Part shown: positions 9,060 to 20,212 of the stretch, in pieces
Position numbering within the stretch: position 1 is the first letter of the stretch
Layout: each line of letters begins with the position of its first letter
Assembly (NCBI RefSeq): GCF_013372205.1
Contig: NZ_CP053831.1
Location: forward strand, 992,001 to 1,056,000
Length of the DNA stretch: 64,000 bases
Source of the DNA: Campylobacter mucosalis
GTDB taxonomy: Bacteria; Campylobacterota; Campylobacteria; Campylobacterales; Campylobacteraceae
Direction: 5' to 3'
Made by a program: the position numbers and the translations under genes
The notes under the pieces: model-generated
Database searches by the model: none
What the model was told of the DNA's origin: nothing
What the model saw: only the letters and a program-made list of their open reading frames with translations

Positions 9060-9644
9060 TTAAAATGGTATGTTGTCTTCGCTGTCAAATTTATCAGCAT
9101 CAACATCAATATCTTGAATTTTCTCATCATAATAATCATTATTTGCTCTATTTTGTGGCTGATTTTGAACTCTTTGTTGTCCAAATGACTGCTGATTGTT
9201 AGTTTGTGCATAACTATTTTGCGAGTTATTGTATCCTCCGCCGTAATTTGAGCCACCTTGATATCCTTGGTTATTAAAACCATTTTGATTATTTTGATTA
9301 AATCCACCTTGGTTATTATTTTGTCCGCCACCAAGCATCTCCATATTTTCAACACTTACACTGTGTTTGCTTCTATTTTGACCATTGTTATCTGTCCATT
9401 GATCAAATTTCAAGCGTCCCTCGACAAGCAGTTTAGAGCCCTTGCCTAAATATTGATTTGCTATTTCGGCTTGTTTTCCAAAAAATGTAATGTCTATAAA
9501 GCACGTCTCTTCGCGTTTTTCATTATTCGTAGTAAAACGCCTAGTTACAGCCATACCGGTATTGCCGATAGCCGCACCATTTGTTGTGTATCTAAGCTCT
9601 ATATCTCGAGTCAAATTTCCCACTAAAACGACTTTATTAAACAT
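9060..9644 (-). CDS. ssb: single-stranded DNA-binding protein
   Basis: The N-terminal OB fold (about 105 residues) starts MFNKVVLVGNLTRDIELRYT and includes FFGKQAEIANQYLGKGSKLLVEGRL. A long Gly/Asn/Gln-rich linker follows, then an acidic tip, DSEDNIPF, the docking motif for partner repair and replication proteins. It protects single-stranded DNA during replication, repair and natural transformation. It lies between rpsF and rpsR as in most bacteria. Confidence 0.97.
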   Translation of the reverse strand: MFNKVVLVGNLTRDIELRYTTNGAAIGNTGMAVTRRFTTNNEKREETCFIDITFFGKQAEIANQYLGKGSKLLVEGRLKFDQWTDNNGQNRSKHSVSVENMEMLGGGQNNNQGGFNQNNQNGFNNQGYQGGSNYGGGYNNSQNSYAQTNNQQSFGQQRVQNQPQNRANNDYYDEKIQDIDVDADKFDSEDNIPF

Positions 9645-9655
9645 CTTTTATCCTC

Positions 9656-10078
9656 TTAGTTCTCTTCTGAAAAAGGAAGCTCTTCGCTCTTTTCAACTCT
9701 TGGCTCACGTGGTGCTCTTGGCTCACGCTCTCTTTTAACTATTGTCTGTTTAATACCCTTGCAAAGTCTTTCCCAAGCAGCTATTTCACGTTTATTTTCA
9801 TATTTTACACTTAAGAATCTAATGATATCTTCACTAATTCTTACGTTTCTTACTAGCTCTGCTAAAAGTGCAGGAGGTGCTTTGTAGTAGATTACAAAAT
9901 AGGTTCCACGCTCATATTTTTGGATGGTATAAGCTAACTTTCTAGTACCCATTTCCACAACAGAGGCTATTTCGCCACCATTTTTAACTATAACTTCTTT
10001 TACGAAGTCAACTCTAGCTTTAACTTCTTCTTCTGTAAGCGTTGGCTTCAGAATAAACAAAAGCTCATAATGTCTCAT
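9656..10078 (-). CDS. rpsF: 30S ribosomal protein S6
   Basis: The 140-residue protein starts [18 protein letters not shown], with [22 protein letters not shown] in the middle, both typical of S6. The C-terminal tail is Arg/Pro/Glu rich and longer than in E. coli. First gene of the S6-SSB-S18 operon; AAGGAGAAA precedes the ATG. Confidence 0.97.
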   Translation of the reverse strand: MRHYELLFILKPTLTEEEVKARVDFVKEVIVKNGGEIASVVEMGTRKLAYTIQKYERGTYFVIYYKAPPALLAELVRNVRISEDIIRFLSVKYENKREIAAWERLCKGIKQTIVKREREPRAPREPRVEKSEELPFSEEN

Positions 10079-10151
10079 TTTTTCTCCTTATGGATTTCGC
10101 TTGTGTCAATTTATGAAACAAGCAAGGATGTTTGCATTAAAGCAACGGGCG

Positions 10152-10157
10152 ATTATA
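10152..10157 (-). promoter_or_regulatory. -10 box of the rpsF-ssb-rpsR operon
   Basis: TATAAT on the minus strand, 74 bases before the rpsF ATG. The leader between them contains a possible hairpin (GCTTGT paired with ACAAGC) that could serve S6:S18 autoregulation, which is known for rpsF leaders in other bacteria but not shown here. Confidence 0.6.
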
Positions 10158-10165
10158 CTTTTATT

Positions 10166-11164
10166 TTACTTAATATTTGCTGTTGAGATGATATTTTGCA
10201 AATTTAAAAGAGTTGATAGCAGATAGATACTCTTTTGTAATTTCGAGTTTGTTTTTAGCTCAAATTCCGCTAAATTTAGGGCTACAAAGATATCTGTGTA
10301 TGTTTGTATCTTAAGTGACAAACTCTGCTTTTTTAAGGCATCTTCTATATTTTTTGGAGGTGCGTAACCAAGCGTTTGTTTTACGTCAAATCGACCATTT
10401 ATTTTTACATATGAGTGAAGTTTAAAAAGCCTAAAAAAGGCTTTATAGAGAGAATTTATGAGTAAAATTTCATTAAAATTTAGATCCTGCTCATAGATAA
10501 AAAAGTCGCCCCTTATATCTTTTAACGACACTAATTTATTAAAAAAATCATCAAAACTAACACCACCAAGCCCAAAAACAAGCTGTCTTATCATATCTTG
10601 ATCAATATGAGCATTTAAACTAGAAAGCTTTTGCAGTTCACTTGCTGCTAGGTATAAATTTTCATTGTGGATAAAAAAAAGCTCATAGAGTGCGTTTCTA
10701 GTGATGTTTAGCCCAATCTTAGAAGCACTTCTGCTTAGCAAATCAACAGCCTCATCTGGAGTAGAAGGCTTAAAAAATCTAGCAAAATTTTGCCCGAAAA
10801 TTTTCTGAGCGTCTAAGATATTTTTCATATCAGCTTCATAAAATTCAAACAAAATTTTCTTACTACTATCTTTAATAGATAGCCCGACAAGCTCCTTTAG
10901 CTCTTTTGCGGGTATCTTTTTATCATTTTTTATGTGTAAAACATTATCTCCGCCAAATAAAGAATTCTCAGACAAATGCGATTTGGCAGTTTCAAAATCA
11001 TACTCATCAAAATACATACTCATCAAATTTGAGTCTTGATTTACGTAAATAGCCAAAATTTCCTTTGCAAAAAGCTCAATCTGATACTCATCAGCCCCAA
11101 AAAGCAAAAAATGGTTTGAAATTTTATTTGATATTAAATTATTTTCAAGCTCACGTCTATACAT
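10166..11164 (-). CDS. holA: DNA polymerase III subunit delta
   Basis: The 332-residue protein starts with an N-terminal block LENNLISNKISNHFLLFGADEYQIELF typical of HolA and has the helical FDDFFNKLVSLKD region of the middle/C-terminal collar. Delta opens the sliding clamp in the clamp loader. Its ATG overlaps the stop of the RNase R gene by one base (TAATG), so the two are translationally coupled. Campylobacter HolA proteins are divergent, hence slightly lower confidence. Confidence 0.88.
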   Translation of the reverse strand: MYRRELENNLISNKISNHFLLFGADEYQIELFAKEILAIYVNQDSNLMSMYFDEYDFETAKSHLSENSLFGGDNVLHIKNDKKIPAKELKELVGLSIKDSSKKILFEFYEADMKNILDAQKIFGQNFARFFKPSTPDEAVDLLSRSASKIGLNITRNALYELFFIHNENLYLAASELQKLSSLNAHIDQDMIRQLVFGLGGVSFDDFFNKLVSLKDIRGDFFIYEQDLNFNEILLINSLYKAFFRLFKLHSYVKINGRFDVKQTLGYAPPKNIEDALKKQSLSLKIQTYTDIFVALNLAEFELKTNSKLQKSIYLLSTLLNLQNIISTANIK

Positions 11165-13083
11165 TATTTTTCAAGCTTTCTTACTACTTTTCCAAAAATT
11201 TTAGCACCAGGTATATCAACTTCAGTAATCCTAACCAAAACAGGCGTAAGAAGCTCACAGGTAAAGCCAACAATAAAAATTCTAGCACCTTTTAGCTCAT
11301 CATCAAGCCTTGCCGTCGTTACATTTTGATTTTCGCTTATGTAGCACTTAAACTCACGGTTTAAATTCTCCTTGGCCCAACGAGCAAATTTACGATCCAT
11401 AAAGTCATAAGAGACCTTATCTGCCTCTCTTTCAAGCTCACTAAGATTAACGCAAGTGTCACTAATGTTAAGTAGTAGATAGTTTAAAAGCTTCTCATCT
11501 TTATTAAGCCCTGCTTTTAAAATTCTATGCAATATGAGATCTGAATACCTTCGTATCGGGCTTGTAAAATGAGTGTATCTATCAAAACCAAGTCCAAAGT
11601 GTCCTAAATTTTCACTACTATACTCAGCCTTTTTTTGAGCTTTGATAATAAGCTTATCAACCTCTTCTCTATTGCCAATCTCATCGGCCTTGGTTTGAAT
11701 TTTTCTAATCATTTTAGCCATATCAGCCTCATAGACAGCTTCAATACCAAGCAAAGCAAGGTCTTCAAGGAGATTGTGGATCTTTTTAATATCGGCTGGA
11801 GCGTGGTTTCTAAAAACACCTTTTTTTATACGTTTTGCGGCAGCCTTGTTTGCTAAAAGCATACAATCCTCAACTAGCTGATGAGAACTAGTATCAACTT
11901 CGTAATTTGTCTCTAAAATTTCTGCATTATCGCCTAGCGTCATCCTTAACTCACTAGTTCTAAAGTCAAAGGCGTTTACTAATCGCATTTTTCTAAGCTT
12001 TTGAGTGACTTTAAAAAGTGGCTTTATCCACGATATTTGAGTGTCCTCTTTACCTTCTAAAACTCTATCGATCTCATCGTAGTTAAACCTTCTTTTTGAT
12101 AAGATTATTGCTTCAAAAAGCTCCTCTTTGATAACATTTAAATCCCTATCAAGAGAAATTTTAAAACAAAACGCAAGACGCGGGACATTTGGCTTTAAAG
12201 AGCAGATATTTTCACTAAGCGCCCTAGGCAACATCGGTATGGCAATGTGCGGAAAGTAGATAGAAAATCCCCTGTTTTTTGCCTCGCTATCTATTGGTGT
12301 GTATGGATTTACATATTCGCTTACATCAGCTATAGCTACGTAAATTTCAAGATTTTTTTCATCAAAATAAATAGCGTCATCAAAGTCCTTTGCGTGAACC
12401 GGATCAATCGTACAAAACTCAAGCGACCTTAAATCAACCCTGTTTTTATACAAATCCACATCAACTTCATCGCCCCAGGCTAAAGCCTGATTTTCACAAG
12501 CTTCATTAAAATTGCTATTTTTATTGTATATAGCAAGTGAAATTTTCTCATCGCTAAACGGATCGTTTATGTTTCCTAAAACTTCAACTATATCTCCATT
12601 TAGATTGTTTATCTTTAGTAAAGTTCCAATCGGCAATGCTTTTAGGCTTTTTTGCGATGCCTTTAGGGTGGTGCTAAGACCTGTTTTTAAATTTACACCC
12701 AAAACAGCCTGTCCAAAAAATTTTGTATAAACCACGCTTGTTTCGTTTGCCAGTTTCAGGCTCATTACAACTTTAGCACTATCTCGTTTTTTCTTTGTTT
12801 TTAAAAGCTTTGCAAGGACGATATCGCCGTAGTGAGAGTTGTTTAAATTTTTATTTTCTATTATTATGTCTTGCTTAAAGTGTGGATCAAATGCGTTTAA
12901 ATAGCCAGTGCCATTTGAACTAATGTCAAGTCGTCCACACACAAAGCCATTATTTAGATAAAATTTATCTTTATGTTGGCTAAGTGCGTTTACGTTTATT
13001 AAATTTCTTAAAATTTCTCTATTTTTACTAGAGATATCTCTCTCTTTAACGCCATTTAATAAAGATGAGAGAAACTCCTTCAC
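11164..13083 (-). CDS. rnr: ribonuclease R family 3'-5' exoribonuclease
   Basis: The 639-residue protein has the RNB catalytic domain with DPVHAKDFDDAIYFDE (metal-binding aspartates) and the family block GLGFDRYTHFTSPIRRYSDLILHR. N-terminal OB/cold-shock-like and C-terminal S1-like segments flank it. It degrades structured RNA processively. At 639 residues it is shorter than E. coli RNase R (about 810), as is usual in epsilonproteobacteria. The start is GTG, overlapping the stop of the HDOD gene. Confidence 0.93.
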   Translation of the reverse strand: MKEFLSSLLNGVKERDISSKNREILRNLINVNALSQHKDKFYLNNGFVCGRLDISSNGTGYLNAFDPHFKQDIIIENKNLNNSHYGDIVLAKLLKTKKKRDSAKVVMSLKLANETSVVYTKFFGQAVLGVNLKTGLSTTLKASQKSLKALPIGTLLKINNLNGDIVEVLGNINDPFSDEKISLAIYNKNSNFNEACENQALAWGDEVDVDLYKNRVDLRSLEFCTIDPVHAKDFDDAIYFDEKNLEIYVAIADVSEYVNPYTPIDSEAKNRGFSIYFPHIAIPMLPRALSENICSLKPNVPRLAFCFKISLDRDLNVIKEELFEAIILSKRRFNYDEIDRVLEGKEDTQISWIKPLFKVTQKLRKMRLVNAFDFRTSELRMTLGDNAEILETNYEVDTSSHQLVEDCMLLANKAAAKRIKKGVFRNHAPADIKKIHNLLEDLALLGIEAVYEADMAKMIRKIQTKADEIGNREEVDKLIIKAQKKAEYSSENLGHFGLGFDRYTHFTSPIRRYSDLILHRILKAGLNKDEKLLNYLLLNISDTCVNLSELEREADKVSYDFMDRKFARWAKENLNREFKCYISENQNVTTARLDDELKGARIFIVGFTCELLTPVLVRITEVDIPGAKIFGKVVRKLEK

Positions 13084-13898
13084 AGATTATCTTTAACTTT
13101 TGCCACAGCCATTAAGAATGTATCGTGATCAAAACCATACTCATCAAGCAACAACAGCGTATTTTGAATGCTTGTTTCATCAAGTTGGCTAAATATATTT
13201 ATAGCTGTTTTTACAACTCTTAATGCACGAGAATACTCTTTTATATGTTTAGGAGCGTCATCTGGGTTGTTTGAGTATAGTATCGCACCGACTAATTCAT
13301 TCTCCAAATTCCACTGCTCAAAAATTTTAGCTGCAACCTCTTCGTTTGAAACATCCATAGCGTCTATTTCAATCGAAGCTAGATCACTAGGATGAGTTAC
13401 CTGTTTTAGCTTATCTTTAAAGCTATTTGTCATACTATTTTCTACAATTTCATTTGCCAAAACTATCTTACCAATCTCTAGCATAAACGAAGCTGGAGAT
13501 AAAATTTCAAGATCTCTTGGCTTGATTTTTGAGTACCAGTTATACATAAGTGCATTTTGCATAATAGATATGTTTAAAAAATCGTGAGAAGTTATACCAT
13601 AAGGGTCTAAATTTATATCAAAGCTCTTTTTCATTGCGCTTGATAGAGCAAAGCCACGAATGGTCGCCATGCCAAATAAAGATATAGCACGAGCAACAGA
13701 TGCAACCTCTTTGCTAAATCCGTAAAGCGGAGAATTCGCAGAGTGCAGGATATTTGCAGTTAGCATTGGGTCTTTTTCTACAACGCTCGTAAGATCGCTT
13801 ACAGAGCTATTTTCATCCGCACAAAGACGCTGAATTCTTATAACAGTATCGTCTAAAGGCGGTAAAGTTTTGATTTTTTTATAGATTGATTCGTTCAT
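13080..13898 (-). CDS. HDOD domain signalling protein
   Basis: The 272-residue protein is almost entirely an HDOD domain: KTLPPLDDTVIRIQRLC, then VEKDPMLTANILHSANSPLYGFSKEV and AISLFGMATIRGFALSSA. HDOD proteins lack the HD metal-binding pair and act as signalling scaffolds, often tied to c-di-GMP or motility control. It is first in an apparent operon with rnr and holA. No partner domain is fused. Confidence 0.88.
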   Translation of the reverse strand: MNESIYKKIKTLPPLDDTVIRIQRLCADENSSVSDLTSVVEKDPMLTANILHSANSPLYGFSKEVASVARAISLFGMATIRGFALSSAMKKSFDINLDPYGITSHDFLNISIMQNALMYNWYSKIKPRDLEILSPASFMLEIGKIVLANEIVENSMTNSFKDKLKQVTHPSDLASIEIDAMDVSNEEVAAKIFEQWNLENELVGAILYSNNPDDAPKHIKEYSRALRVVKTAINIFSQLDETSIQNTLLLLDEYGFDHDTFLMAVAKVKDNL

Positions 13899-14008
13899 TT
13901 TTGCTTCTTTTAGTTTTAAAAATTTTGGCGTATTTTATCAAAAATGAGTTTTTATAAAACTTAAACATAAATTTTATCTCTTTCAGCATTGTTTGAGTTC
14001 TTAAAATG

Positions 14009-14014
14009 TATAAT
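14009..14014 (+). promoter_or_regulatory. -10 box for ilvC
   Basis: Consensus TATAAT preceded directly by TG, 29 bases before the ilvC ATG; no clear -35. An AAGGAGAC ribosome site follows. Confidence 0.65.
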
Positions 14015-14034
14015 CCAAAAAATTTTCATTTTAA

Positions 14035-15066
<1,032 letters not shown>

Positions 15067-15069
15067 ACT

Positions 15070-16326
15070 TTGACTGCCAAAAAAAATACAAAAAAGCGAA
15101 CCACCAAAAGCAAAAAAAGCGGTGGTCGCTTTAAAATTTACGCCGTTTTAGCGCTATTTGGACTGCTTATAGCTGGGCTTATTTACATATCTCTTAAAAG
15201 TACTCCAAAAAAAGAGCAAACAAGTGAACCTAAAACACAAAAAACAGAGCAGATACACATATTAAACACCAAAGATGTCATAAAAAAAGAGCAAAAAAAC
15301 GTCAGGCAAAGCGTGAAATTTGATAAAGATGAAAACTTAAGCAAAATTTTCCTTGATCCAAAAAGCCTAGATGAAACTCACTCGCTATCTCAAAAGTCAA
15401 AACCTAAAAATAACTCAACCAAACAAATAATCAAAAAAGAGCAAAACACAACAATAATAAAAGAGATAAAAGCTGAAGCAAATACCAGCAAAATAAAAGA
15501 TAAAATCATTAAAAAAACAGAACTAGACGTAGTTTTTAACGACACGATACAAATACAAAAAGAGCAAAATTTAACAAAAAAGCAAGAGATAAAAGAGATA
15601 AAAAAGCCAAAAGATGAGCCAGTTTATAAAAAAATAGATAAAAAGCCAGAGCCAATAAAGCAAAATTTCAAAAAGGGTAAATTAGCCATTATCATCGATG
15701 ATATTGGGACATTTTCACAAGCAAATTTTACTAGATCTGCTGGTGTATTATTTACCCCATCAATTTTCCCGTCCTCAAAAGATCATCCAGACACACCAAA
15801 AATAGCAAAAACATTTAAAGCCTATATGATACACCTACCAATGCAAGCACAAAATTTTCATAGCCCCGAAGCAGACACTCTAAAAGTGGGCGATAGCTAC
15901 GAAACAATCCTAAAAAAGATACAAAAAATCAAGCAGGATTTCCCAAATGTGAAATTTATCAACAATCACACCGGAAGCAAATTTACTAGCAGTTTTGACG
16001 CAATGGATAGAGTTTTTAAAGTATTTGAAAAAGAAAATTTAATCTTCATAGATAGCAAAACCGCGCCAACGACAAAGGTTAATGAAGTCGCCAAAAAATA
16101 TGGCAAAAAATATGTCAGCAGAGACGTTTTTCTAGATGATACCGATAATAAAAAAATGATAAGAGTAGAGCTTGAAAAAGCCGTCAAAATAGCACAAAAA
16201 AACGGTCTTGCAATAGCTATCGGACACCCTCGTAAAAACACGATAGAAGTGCTAAAAAACTCAAAAGATCTACTGCAACAAGTTGAGCTGGTTTATCTAA
16301 AGGATATTTATGAACTTTATAGATAA
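15070..16326 (+). CDS. divergent polysaccharide deacetylase family protein
   Basis: The 418-residue protein has a lysine-rich N-terminus, one membrane helix at about residues 24-46, a long Lys/Glu/Gln low-complexity linker (to about 200), and a C-terminal NodB-like domain of the divergent polysaccharide deacetylase type. Markers are KLAIIIDDIG, NNHTGSKFTS, IDSKTAPTT and IAIGHPRKNT. Related proteins act on envelope glycans, but the exact substrate is unknown. The start is TTG, just after the ilvC stop. The end overlaps dprA by 17 bases. Confidence 0.82.
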   Translation: MTAKKNTKKRTTKSKKSGGRFKIYAVLALFGLLIAGLIYISLKSTPKKEQTSEPKTQKTEQIHILNTKDVIKKEQKNVRQSVKFDKDENLSKIFLDPKSLDETHSLSQKSKPKNNSTKQIIKKEQNTTIIKEIKAEANTSKIKDKIIKKTELDVVFNDTIQIQKEQNLTKKQEIKEIKKPKDEPVYKKIDKKPEPIKQNFKKGKLAIIIDDIGTFSQANFTRSAGVLFTPSIFPSSKDHPDTPKIAKTFKAYMIHLPMQAQNFHSPEADTLKVGDSYETILKKIQKIKQDFPNVKFINNHTGSKFTSSFDAMDRVFKVFEKENLIFIDSKTAPTTKVNEVAKKYGKKYVSRDVFLDDTDNKKMIRVELEKAVKIAQKNGLAIAIGHPRKNTIEVLKNSKDLLQQVELVYLKDIYELYR

Positions 16327-17089
16327 ATCAGAGCTTCCGCGTGAGCTGTTTCGCTTAGGAAATCCACCAAATGGGCTATTTTACATCGGAAACAAAGAAC
16401 TTTTACATCTCCCAAAAATCGCAATAGTTGGCTCACGAAAGGCAAGTGTATATACAAAAAACTGCGTAAATGAGCTATCAAAACGGCTTAAAAACGCAGA
16501 TGTGTGCGTAGTAAGCGGTGGTGCTATCGGCGTTGATATAGCAGCACACACAGCTGCCCTGCCCTACACTATCGGTGTTTTTGCAAACGGACTTGACATA
16601 ATCTATCCAAAAAGCAACGAAAAAATCATATCTGAAATTTACAAAAACGGTCTTGTAATAAGCGAATACGAGCCAAATAGCACGCCACTACGACATAGAT
16701 TTTTAGAGCGAAACCGAATAGTCGTGTCGCTGTGCAAGGCACTTGTCGTCGCACAAGCGGATTTACAAAGTGGCTCACTTCAGAGTGCTAGAATAGCAAA
16801 TGAAATCGGGGTACCACTCTTTGTCCTGCCTCAACGTATCGGCGAGAGCAATGGCACGAACCTGCTTTTAGCGAACAAAAAAGCCAGTCTTATTGCCGAT
16901 TTTGACGAATTTGTAGCAATGTTTGTCCAAAAAACAAAACCACAAAACAGCCAAGATGACAAGATATTGCAATTTTGTAAAAATGGCGTCAGCCTTGATA
17001 AAGCACTGGCAAAATTTGGCAATAAAATCTATGAATACGAGCTTGAAGGCAAAATTGAGATATCAAATTTAACAGCAAGAAGCATTTAA
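16310..17089 (+). CDS. dprA: DNA processing protein DprA
   Basis: DprA loads RecA on incoming single strands in natural transformation. The 259-residue protein holds the Rossmann core: IAIVGSRKASVYT, VVSGGAIGVDIAAH, GVFANGLDIIYPKSN, and RHRFLERNRIVVSLC followed by the SGSLQSARIANE block. There is little beyond the core, as is common in Campylobacter; longer homologues add SAM and winged-helix domains. The gene overlaps its upstream neighbour and is followed closely by ruvX. Confidence 0.93.
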   Translation: MNFIDKSELPRELFRLGNPPNGLFYIGNKELLHLPKIAIVGSRKASVYTKNCVNELSKRLKNADVCVVSGGAIGVDIAAHTAALPYTIGVFANGLDIIYPKSNEKIISEIYKNGLVISEYEPNSTPLRHRFLERNRIVVSLCKALVVAQADLQSGSLQSARIANEIGVPLFVLPQRIGESNGTNLLLANKKASLIADFDEFVAMFVQKTKPQNSQDDKILQFCKNGVSLDKALAKFGNKIYEYELEGKIEISNLTARSI

Positions 17090-17090
17090 A

Positions 17091-17474
17091 ATGAACGAAA
17101 AAATCATCTGTATCGACATAGGGCTAAAGCGTATCGGTATGGCGTATGCATATAAGGACGTAGTAGTCCCACTAGAGCCGATTTTACGTAAAAATCGCAA
17201 TCAAGCAGCAAGAGATGTTTTAAACGCTATAAATCAAAGAGATGTTAAAAAACTCATCATCGGTGTACCAATTGGCGGTTCTAGCGAAGATGAGATGAGA
17301 AGACGAATTGAGCATTTTGTCTCACTTTTAAATTTTAACGGCGAAATTTTTTATCAAAACGAGGCTTTTAGTAGCTTTGAAGCCAGTGAACTAGTAGATG
17401 ATAACAGAGATGGCAAATTTGATAGTGTCGCAGCGATGATAATTTTAAAAAGATTTTTATCTAAATCTAGTTAG
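17091..17474 (+). CDS. ruvX: YqgF/RuvX family RNase H-fold nuclease
   Basis: The 127-residue protein starts IICIDIGLKRIGMAYA, the first RNase H-fold strand with its acidic residue, and has LIIGVPIGGSSEDEM and a C-terminal DSVAAMIILKRFL. Family members process the 5' end of pre-16S rRNA and have been linked to Holliday junction resolution. Its 3' end overlaps the convergent gene by eight bases. Confidence 0.88.
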   Translation: MNEKIICIDIGLKRIGMAYAYKDVVVPLEPILRKNRNQAARDVLNAINQRDVKKLIIGVPIGGSSEDEMRRRIEHFVSLLNFNGEIFYQNEAFSSFEASELVDDNRDGKFDSVAAMIILKRFLSKSS

Positions 17475-17925
17475 TTTTATCAAAAAGCTCTTTTTTAAGC
17501 GTTAAGAAATTCTCATAAATACCCTCTGCTTCGAGCTTAAGGTCGCTATCTACATTTACCTTACTTAAAGAGTGATACTCATCTATGACAATCTCACACA
17601 TTATATTTATACGAGCTTTGTCGCTACTATCGACGCCTTTTTGGCTCATTTTTCGTATATCATCTAAAAATTTTTTACCCTGAACAACATATCTCTCAAG
17701 CTTTAACGCCCTTTGAGAATTTACAAAAACACTCATTGCTAGTTTGTTGTAAGTATCCAATTTCAAAGCTTGTTTGCTAGTTTCGTAAGCATTTTGATAA
17801 TTGCCAACGCTCTGGTAAAATCTAGCCTTAAAAGCAAGTTGGTACGACCCGCTTGTTTCAAGATAAAACCAGCAACAAAGAATTATAAAAATAGCGATTA
17901 GTACGCTTATAGTCTTGCTTTTCAT
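17467..17925 (-). CDS. membrane-anchored TPR-like protein of unknown function
   Basis: This 152-residue protein has one N-terminal membrane helix (about residues 7-25) and a soluble helical part. The stretch QSVGNYQNAYETSKQALKLDTYNKLAMS looks like a single tetratricopeptide repeat. I cannot assign a function. Its ATG overlaps the stop of the acyltransferase gene, so the two are co-translated. Confidence 0.6.
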   Translation of the reverse strand: MKSKTISVLIAIFIILCCWFYLETSGSYQLAFKARFYQSVGNYQNAYETSKQALKLDTYNKLAMSVFVNSQRALKLERYVVQGKKFLDDIRKMSQKGVDSSDKARINIMCEIVIDEYHSLSKVNVDSDLKLEAEGIYENFLTLKKELFDKTN

Positions 17926-18626
17926 TTTAGTTTTTTACGCTCTTGCTTGGCCCACCACGACTTTAAATTAAGCACAAAATCCGCCTTTTGCTCACTCACG
18001 CTTTTATCGCTTATCTCCCAAAGTTTAAGCTGGATTAGCTCTTTTGCCTCATCTAAACTAAGCTCTGCCACGCTAAATGGCGATGAGAGCGTGAAATTTA
18101 TGGTGCTAAATGGCTTTGGGATTATCATCTTATCCCAGCTTTTAAGCTGCCAAAAGCTACTTGCTTCATAGTTTAGGGCGTAAATTTCGCTCCCGGTCTT
18201 TTGAGCTACTGCCACAGCACCGTCTGCTACGCTATGCCTTGGTCCTCTTGGGCCGTCAGGCGTGATGATGACATCTGTGCCGTTTTTTATCTCTTTAATG
18301 GCGTTTATTAGCACCTTTGCCCCGCCTTTTGAGCTACTACCCCTAAGTGTGCCGATACCAAAAAATTTTATGATTCTAGCGATTATTTCGCCGTCTTTGT
18401 GGTCGCTTATGATTACCTTGCCGACACGATTACGCCAAAATTTTAAATATGCATAGCTCATAAATGCGAGTCTACCGTGCCAAAAGACAACAACAGCTGG
18501 TTTTTGCTTAAATTCTCCGTGATATGTCTTTTTGCAGGTTAAAAATATTAGTTTGATTAAAAAAAACACCGCATAAACGCTAAAATTTATAAAAATTTTA
18601 CGTTTAATCTCACGCCAAATTCCCAT
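17922..18626 (-). CDS. lysophospholipid acyltransferase-like protein (DUF374)
   Basis: The DUF374 family groups with glycerolipid/lauroyl acyltransferase folds. The protein has an N-terminal membrane helix and the [13 protein letters not shown] block (HX4D-like region), [13 protein letters not shown] and [18 protein letters not shown], all typical. The likely role is acylation of lipid A or another membrane lipid. I prefer the ATG at 18626 ([10 protein letters not shown]); a longer form from 18653 is possible. The start overlaps the 3' end of miaB. Confidence 0.82.
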   Translation of the reverse strand: MGIWREIKRKIFINFSVYAVFFLIKLIFLTCKKTYHGEFKQKPAVVVFWHGRLAFMSYAYLKFWRNRVGKVIISDHKDGEIIARIIKFFGIGTLRGSSSKGGAKVLINAIKEIKNGTDVIITPDGPRGPRHSVADGAVAVAQKTGSEIYALNYEASSFWQLKSWDKMIIPKPFSTINFTLSSPFSVAELSLDEAKELIQLKLWEISDKSVSEQKADFVLNLKSWWAKQERKKLK

Positions 18627-19908
18627 AAAGCACCATACGTTTTGGGTTATCAACCTTGACTTTTAGCGTCTTACCAAGTAGCTCTTCACTGCCCTGAACT
18701 TGCACTAAAAAGTTATTAAAACTACGTCCAGCCACACCGCCATTTGCACGAAGCTCTTCAAAATAGACATCAAAAATTTTGCCATTTTGTGCTTTTACGA
18801 TCTCATCTAAAATTTCATTATGACGATTTTGCAAGTGAGTTAGTCTAGCAGAAGCCACATTTTCAGGAATTTGATTGCCAAACTCCGCTGCTTTTGTAAG
18901 AGGACGTGGCGAGTATTTAAAGCTAAAAATTTGCTCAAATCTAACCTTTTCAATCACATCCATTGTATCGGCAAACTCATCATCACTCTCACCCGGAAAT
19001 GCCACGATTATATCGGTTGAAATGCTTACATCAGGGGCTAGTGAACGAAGTTTTAAGGCACGATCTAAAAACCACTCTTTTGTATAACCACGCTTCATCT
19101 CACGCAAAACCTTGGTATTGCCGCTTTGAAGTGGCATATGCATTGATTTACAAATTTTAGGATTTTTGCTAAATACTTCTAAAAATTTATCATCCATATG
19201 AAGTGGATGAGGGCTTGTAAAGCGAATGCGTTCTACGCCGTCAATCTCGCTAAGGCGGACGAGTAAGTCGCTAAAATCAACCTTTTCGTGGGCATTTGAG
19301 AAGCGTTTGCCGTAATTATTTACATTTTGTCCTAGCAAAAATATCTCTTTTGCACCGCTGTCTGCCGCCTTTTTAGCTTCGCTTAAAATTAGGTTCATTG
19401 GGATTGAAATTTCATCGCCTCTTGTGTGAGGGACGATACAATAGGTGCATTTTTTATCGCAACCTATTGAGATATTTATATATGATTTAAATGGCGAGCC
19501 GCGAAATTCCCCAAAAGCATAGTCGCTCTCATCGTAGTTTATATCAGTGCTTACGAATTTTGGCGTATTTACGGCAGTCGTTATCTTGCTTATATTTCTA
19601 GCACCTAAAACAAAATCAACATAAGGTGCTTTTTTAAAAATTTCACTACCTAAATGCGAAGCCGTGCAACCGCAAACTCCGATTTTAGCACCTGCCTTTT
19701 TTGCCTTTTCAAACGCTCCAACCTCGCTAAAAAGCTTATGCACCGGCTTTTCACGAACCGAGCAGGTGTTTATTAAAATCAAATCCGCTTCGCCGATATC
19801 TTGGGTTAATTCGTAATTTTCTTTCTCTTTTAGCTCGGCGATGATATGCTCACTATCACGCACATTCATCGCACAACCTAAGGTCTGTATAAAAAGCTTT
19901 TTACTCAT
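18610..19908 (-). CDS. miaB: tRNA-2-methylthio-N6-dimethylallyladenosine synthase MiaB
   Basis: MiaB is a radical SAM methylthiotransferase acting on i6A37 of tRNAs. The 432-residue protein has the N-terminal cluster-binding domain ([31 protein letters not shown]), the radical SAM CxxxCxxC in [16 protein letters not shown], and a C-terminal TRAM domain. Paralogue RimO is elsewhere in this window (47362-48672). It follows the HP0268-like gene with a one-base overlap. Confidence 0.96.
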   Translation of the reverse strand: MSKKLFIQTLGCAMNVRDSEHIIAELKEKENYELTQDIGEADLILINTCSVREKPVHKLFSEVGAFEKAKKAGAKIGVCGCTASHLGSEIFKKAPYVDFVLGARNISKITTAVNTPKFVSTDINYDESDYAFGEFRGSPFKSYINISIGCDKKCTYCIVPHTRGDEISIPMNLILSEAKKAADSGAKEIFLLGQNVNNYGKRFSNAHEKVDFSDLLVRLSEIDGVERIRFTSPHPLHMDDKFLEVFSKNPKICKSMHMPLQSGNTKVLREMKRGYTKEWFLDRALKLRSLAPDVSISTDIIVAFPGESDDEFADTMDVIEKVRFEQIFSFKYSPRPLTKAAEFGNQIPENVASARLTHLQNRHNEILDEIVKAQNGKIFDVYFEELRANGGVAGRSFNNFLVQVQGSEELLGKTLKVKVDNPKRMVLYGNLA

Positions 19909-20150
19909 TATAAAATATGCACTTCATACATATAGTCGTTCTCATCAAGTCCGTATTTTACGACTCTGTGATAGACGCTTAACCCTTTTTCTTCAAAAAA
20001 CTCAACCAAAGCGATTAGCTGTTTGTGGCTGTTTTCTTTATCAAAATAAAAAATTTTCTGTCCCTCTTTGCTTACTGATTGTTCTATTTTATCTAGACTA
20101 ATCGCTTTTGGCTTTGCGTTTAGCTCACTTCTAGCAAGTTTTAACTCCAT
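19908..20150 (-). CDS. HP0268-like small nuclease-domain protein
   Basis: The 80-residue protein resembles the Helicobacter pylori protein HP0268 along its length: [24 protein letters not shown] and a C-terminal [14 protein letters not shown]0268 has been reported to have nicking and ribonuclease activity; I infer, but cannot show, the same here. AAAGGA precedes the ATG. Its position before miaB, with a one-base overlap, matches other epsilonproteobacteria. Confidence 0.8.
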   Translation of the reverse strand: MELKLARSELNAKPKAISLDKIEQSVSKEGQKIFYFDKENSHKQLIALVEFFEEKGLSVYHRVVKYGLDENDYMYEVHIL

Positions 20151-20212
20151 TTTCTATCCTTTCTTTTTGCTTATAAACTTGTGAATATAGCAAAATCATC
20201 ATAAAAAACGCA

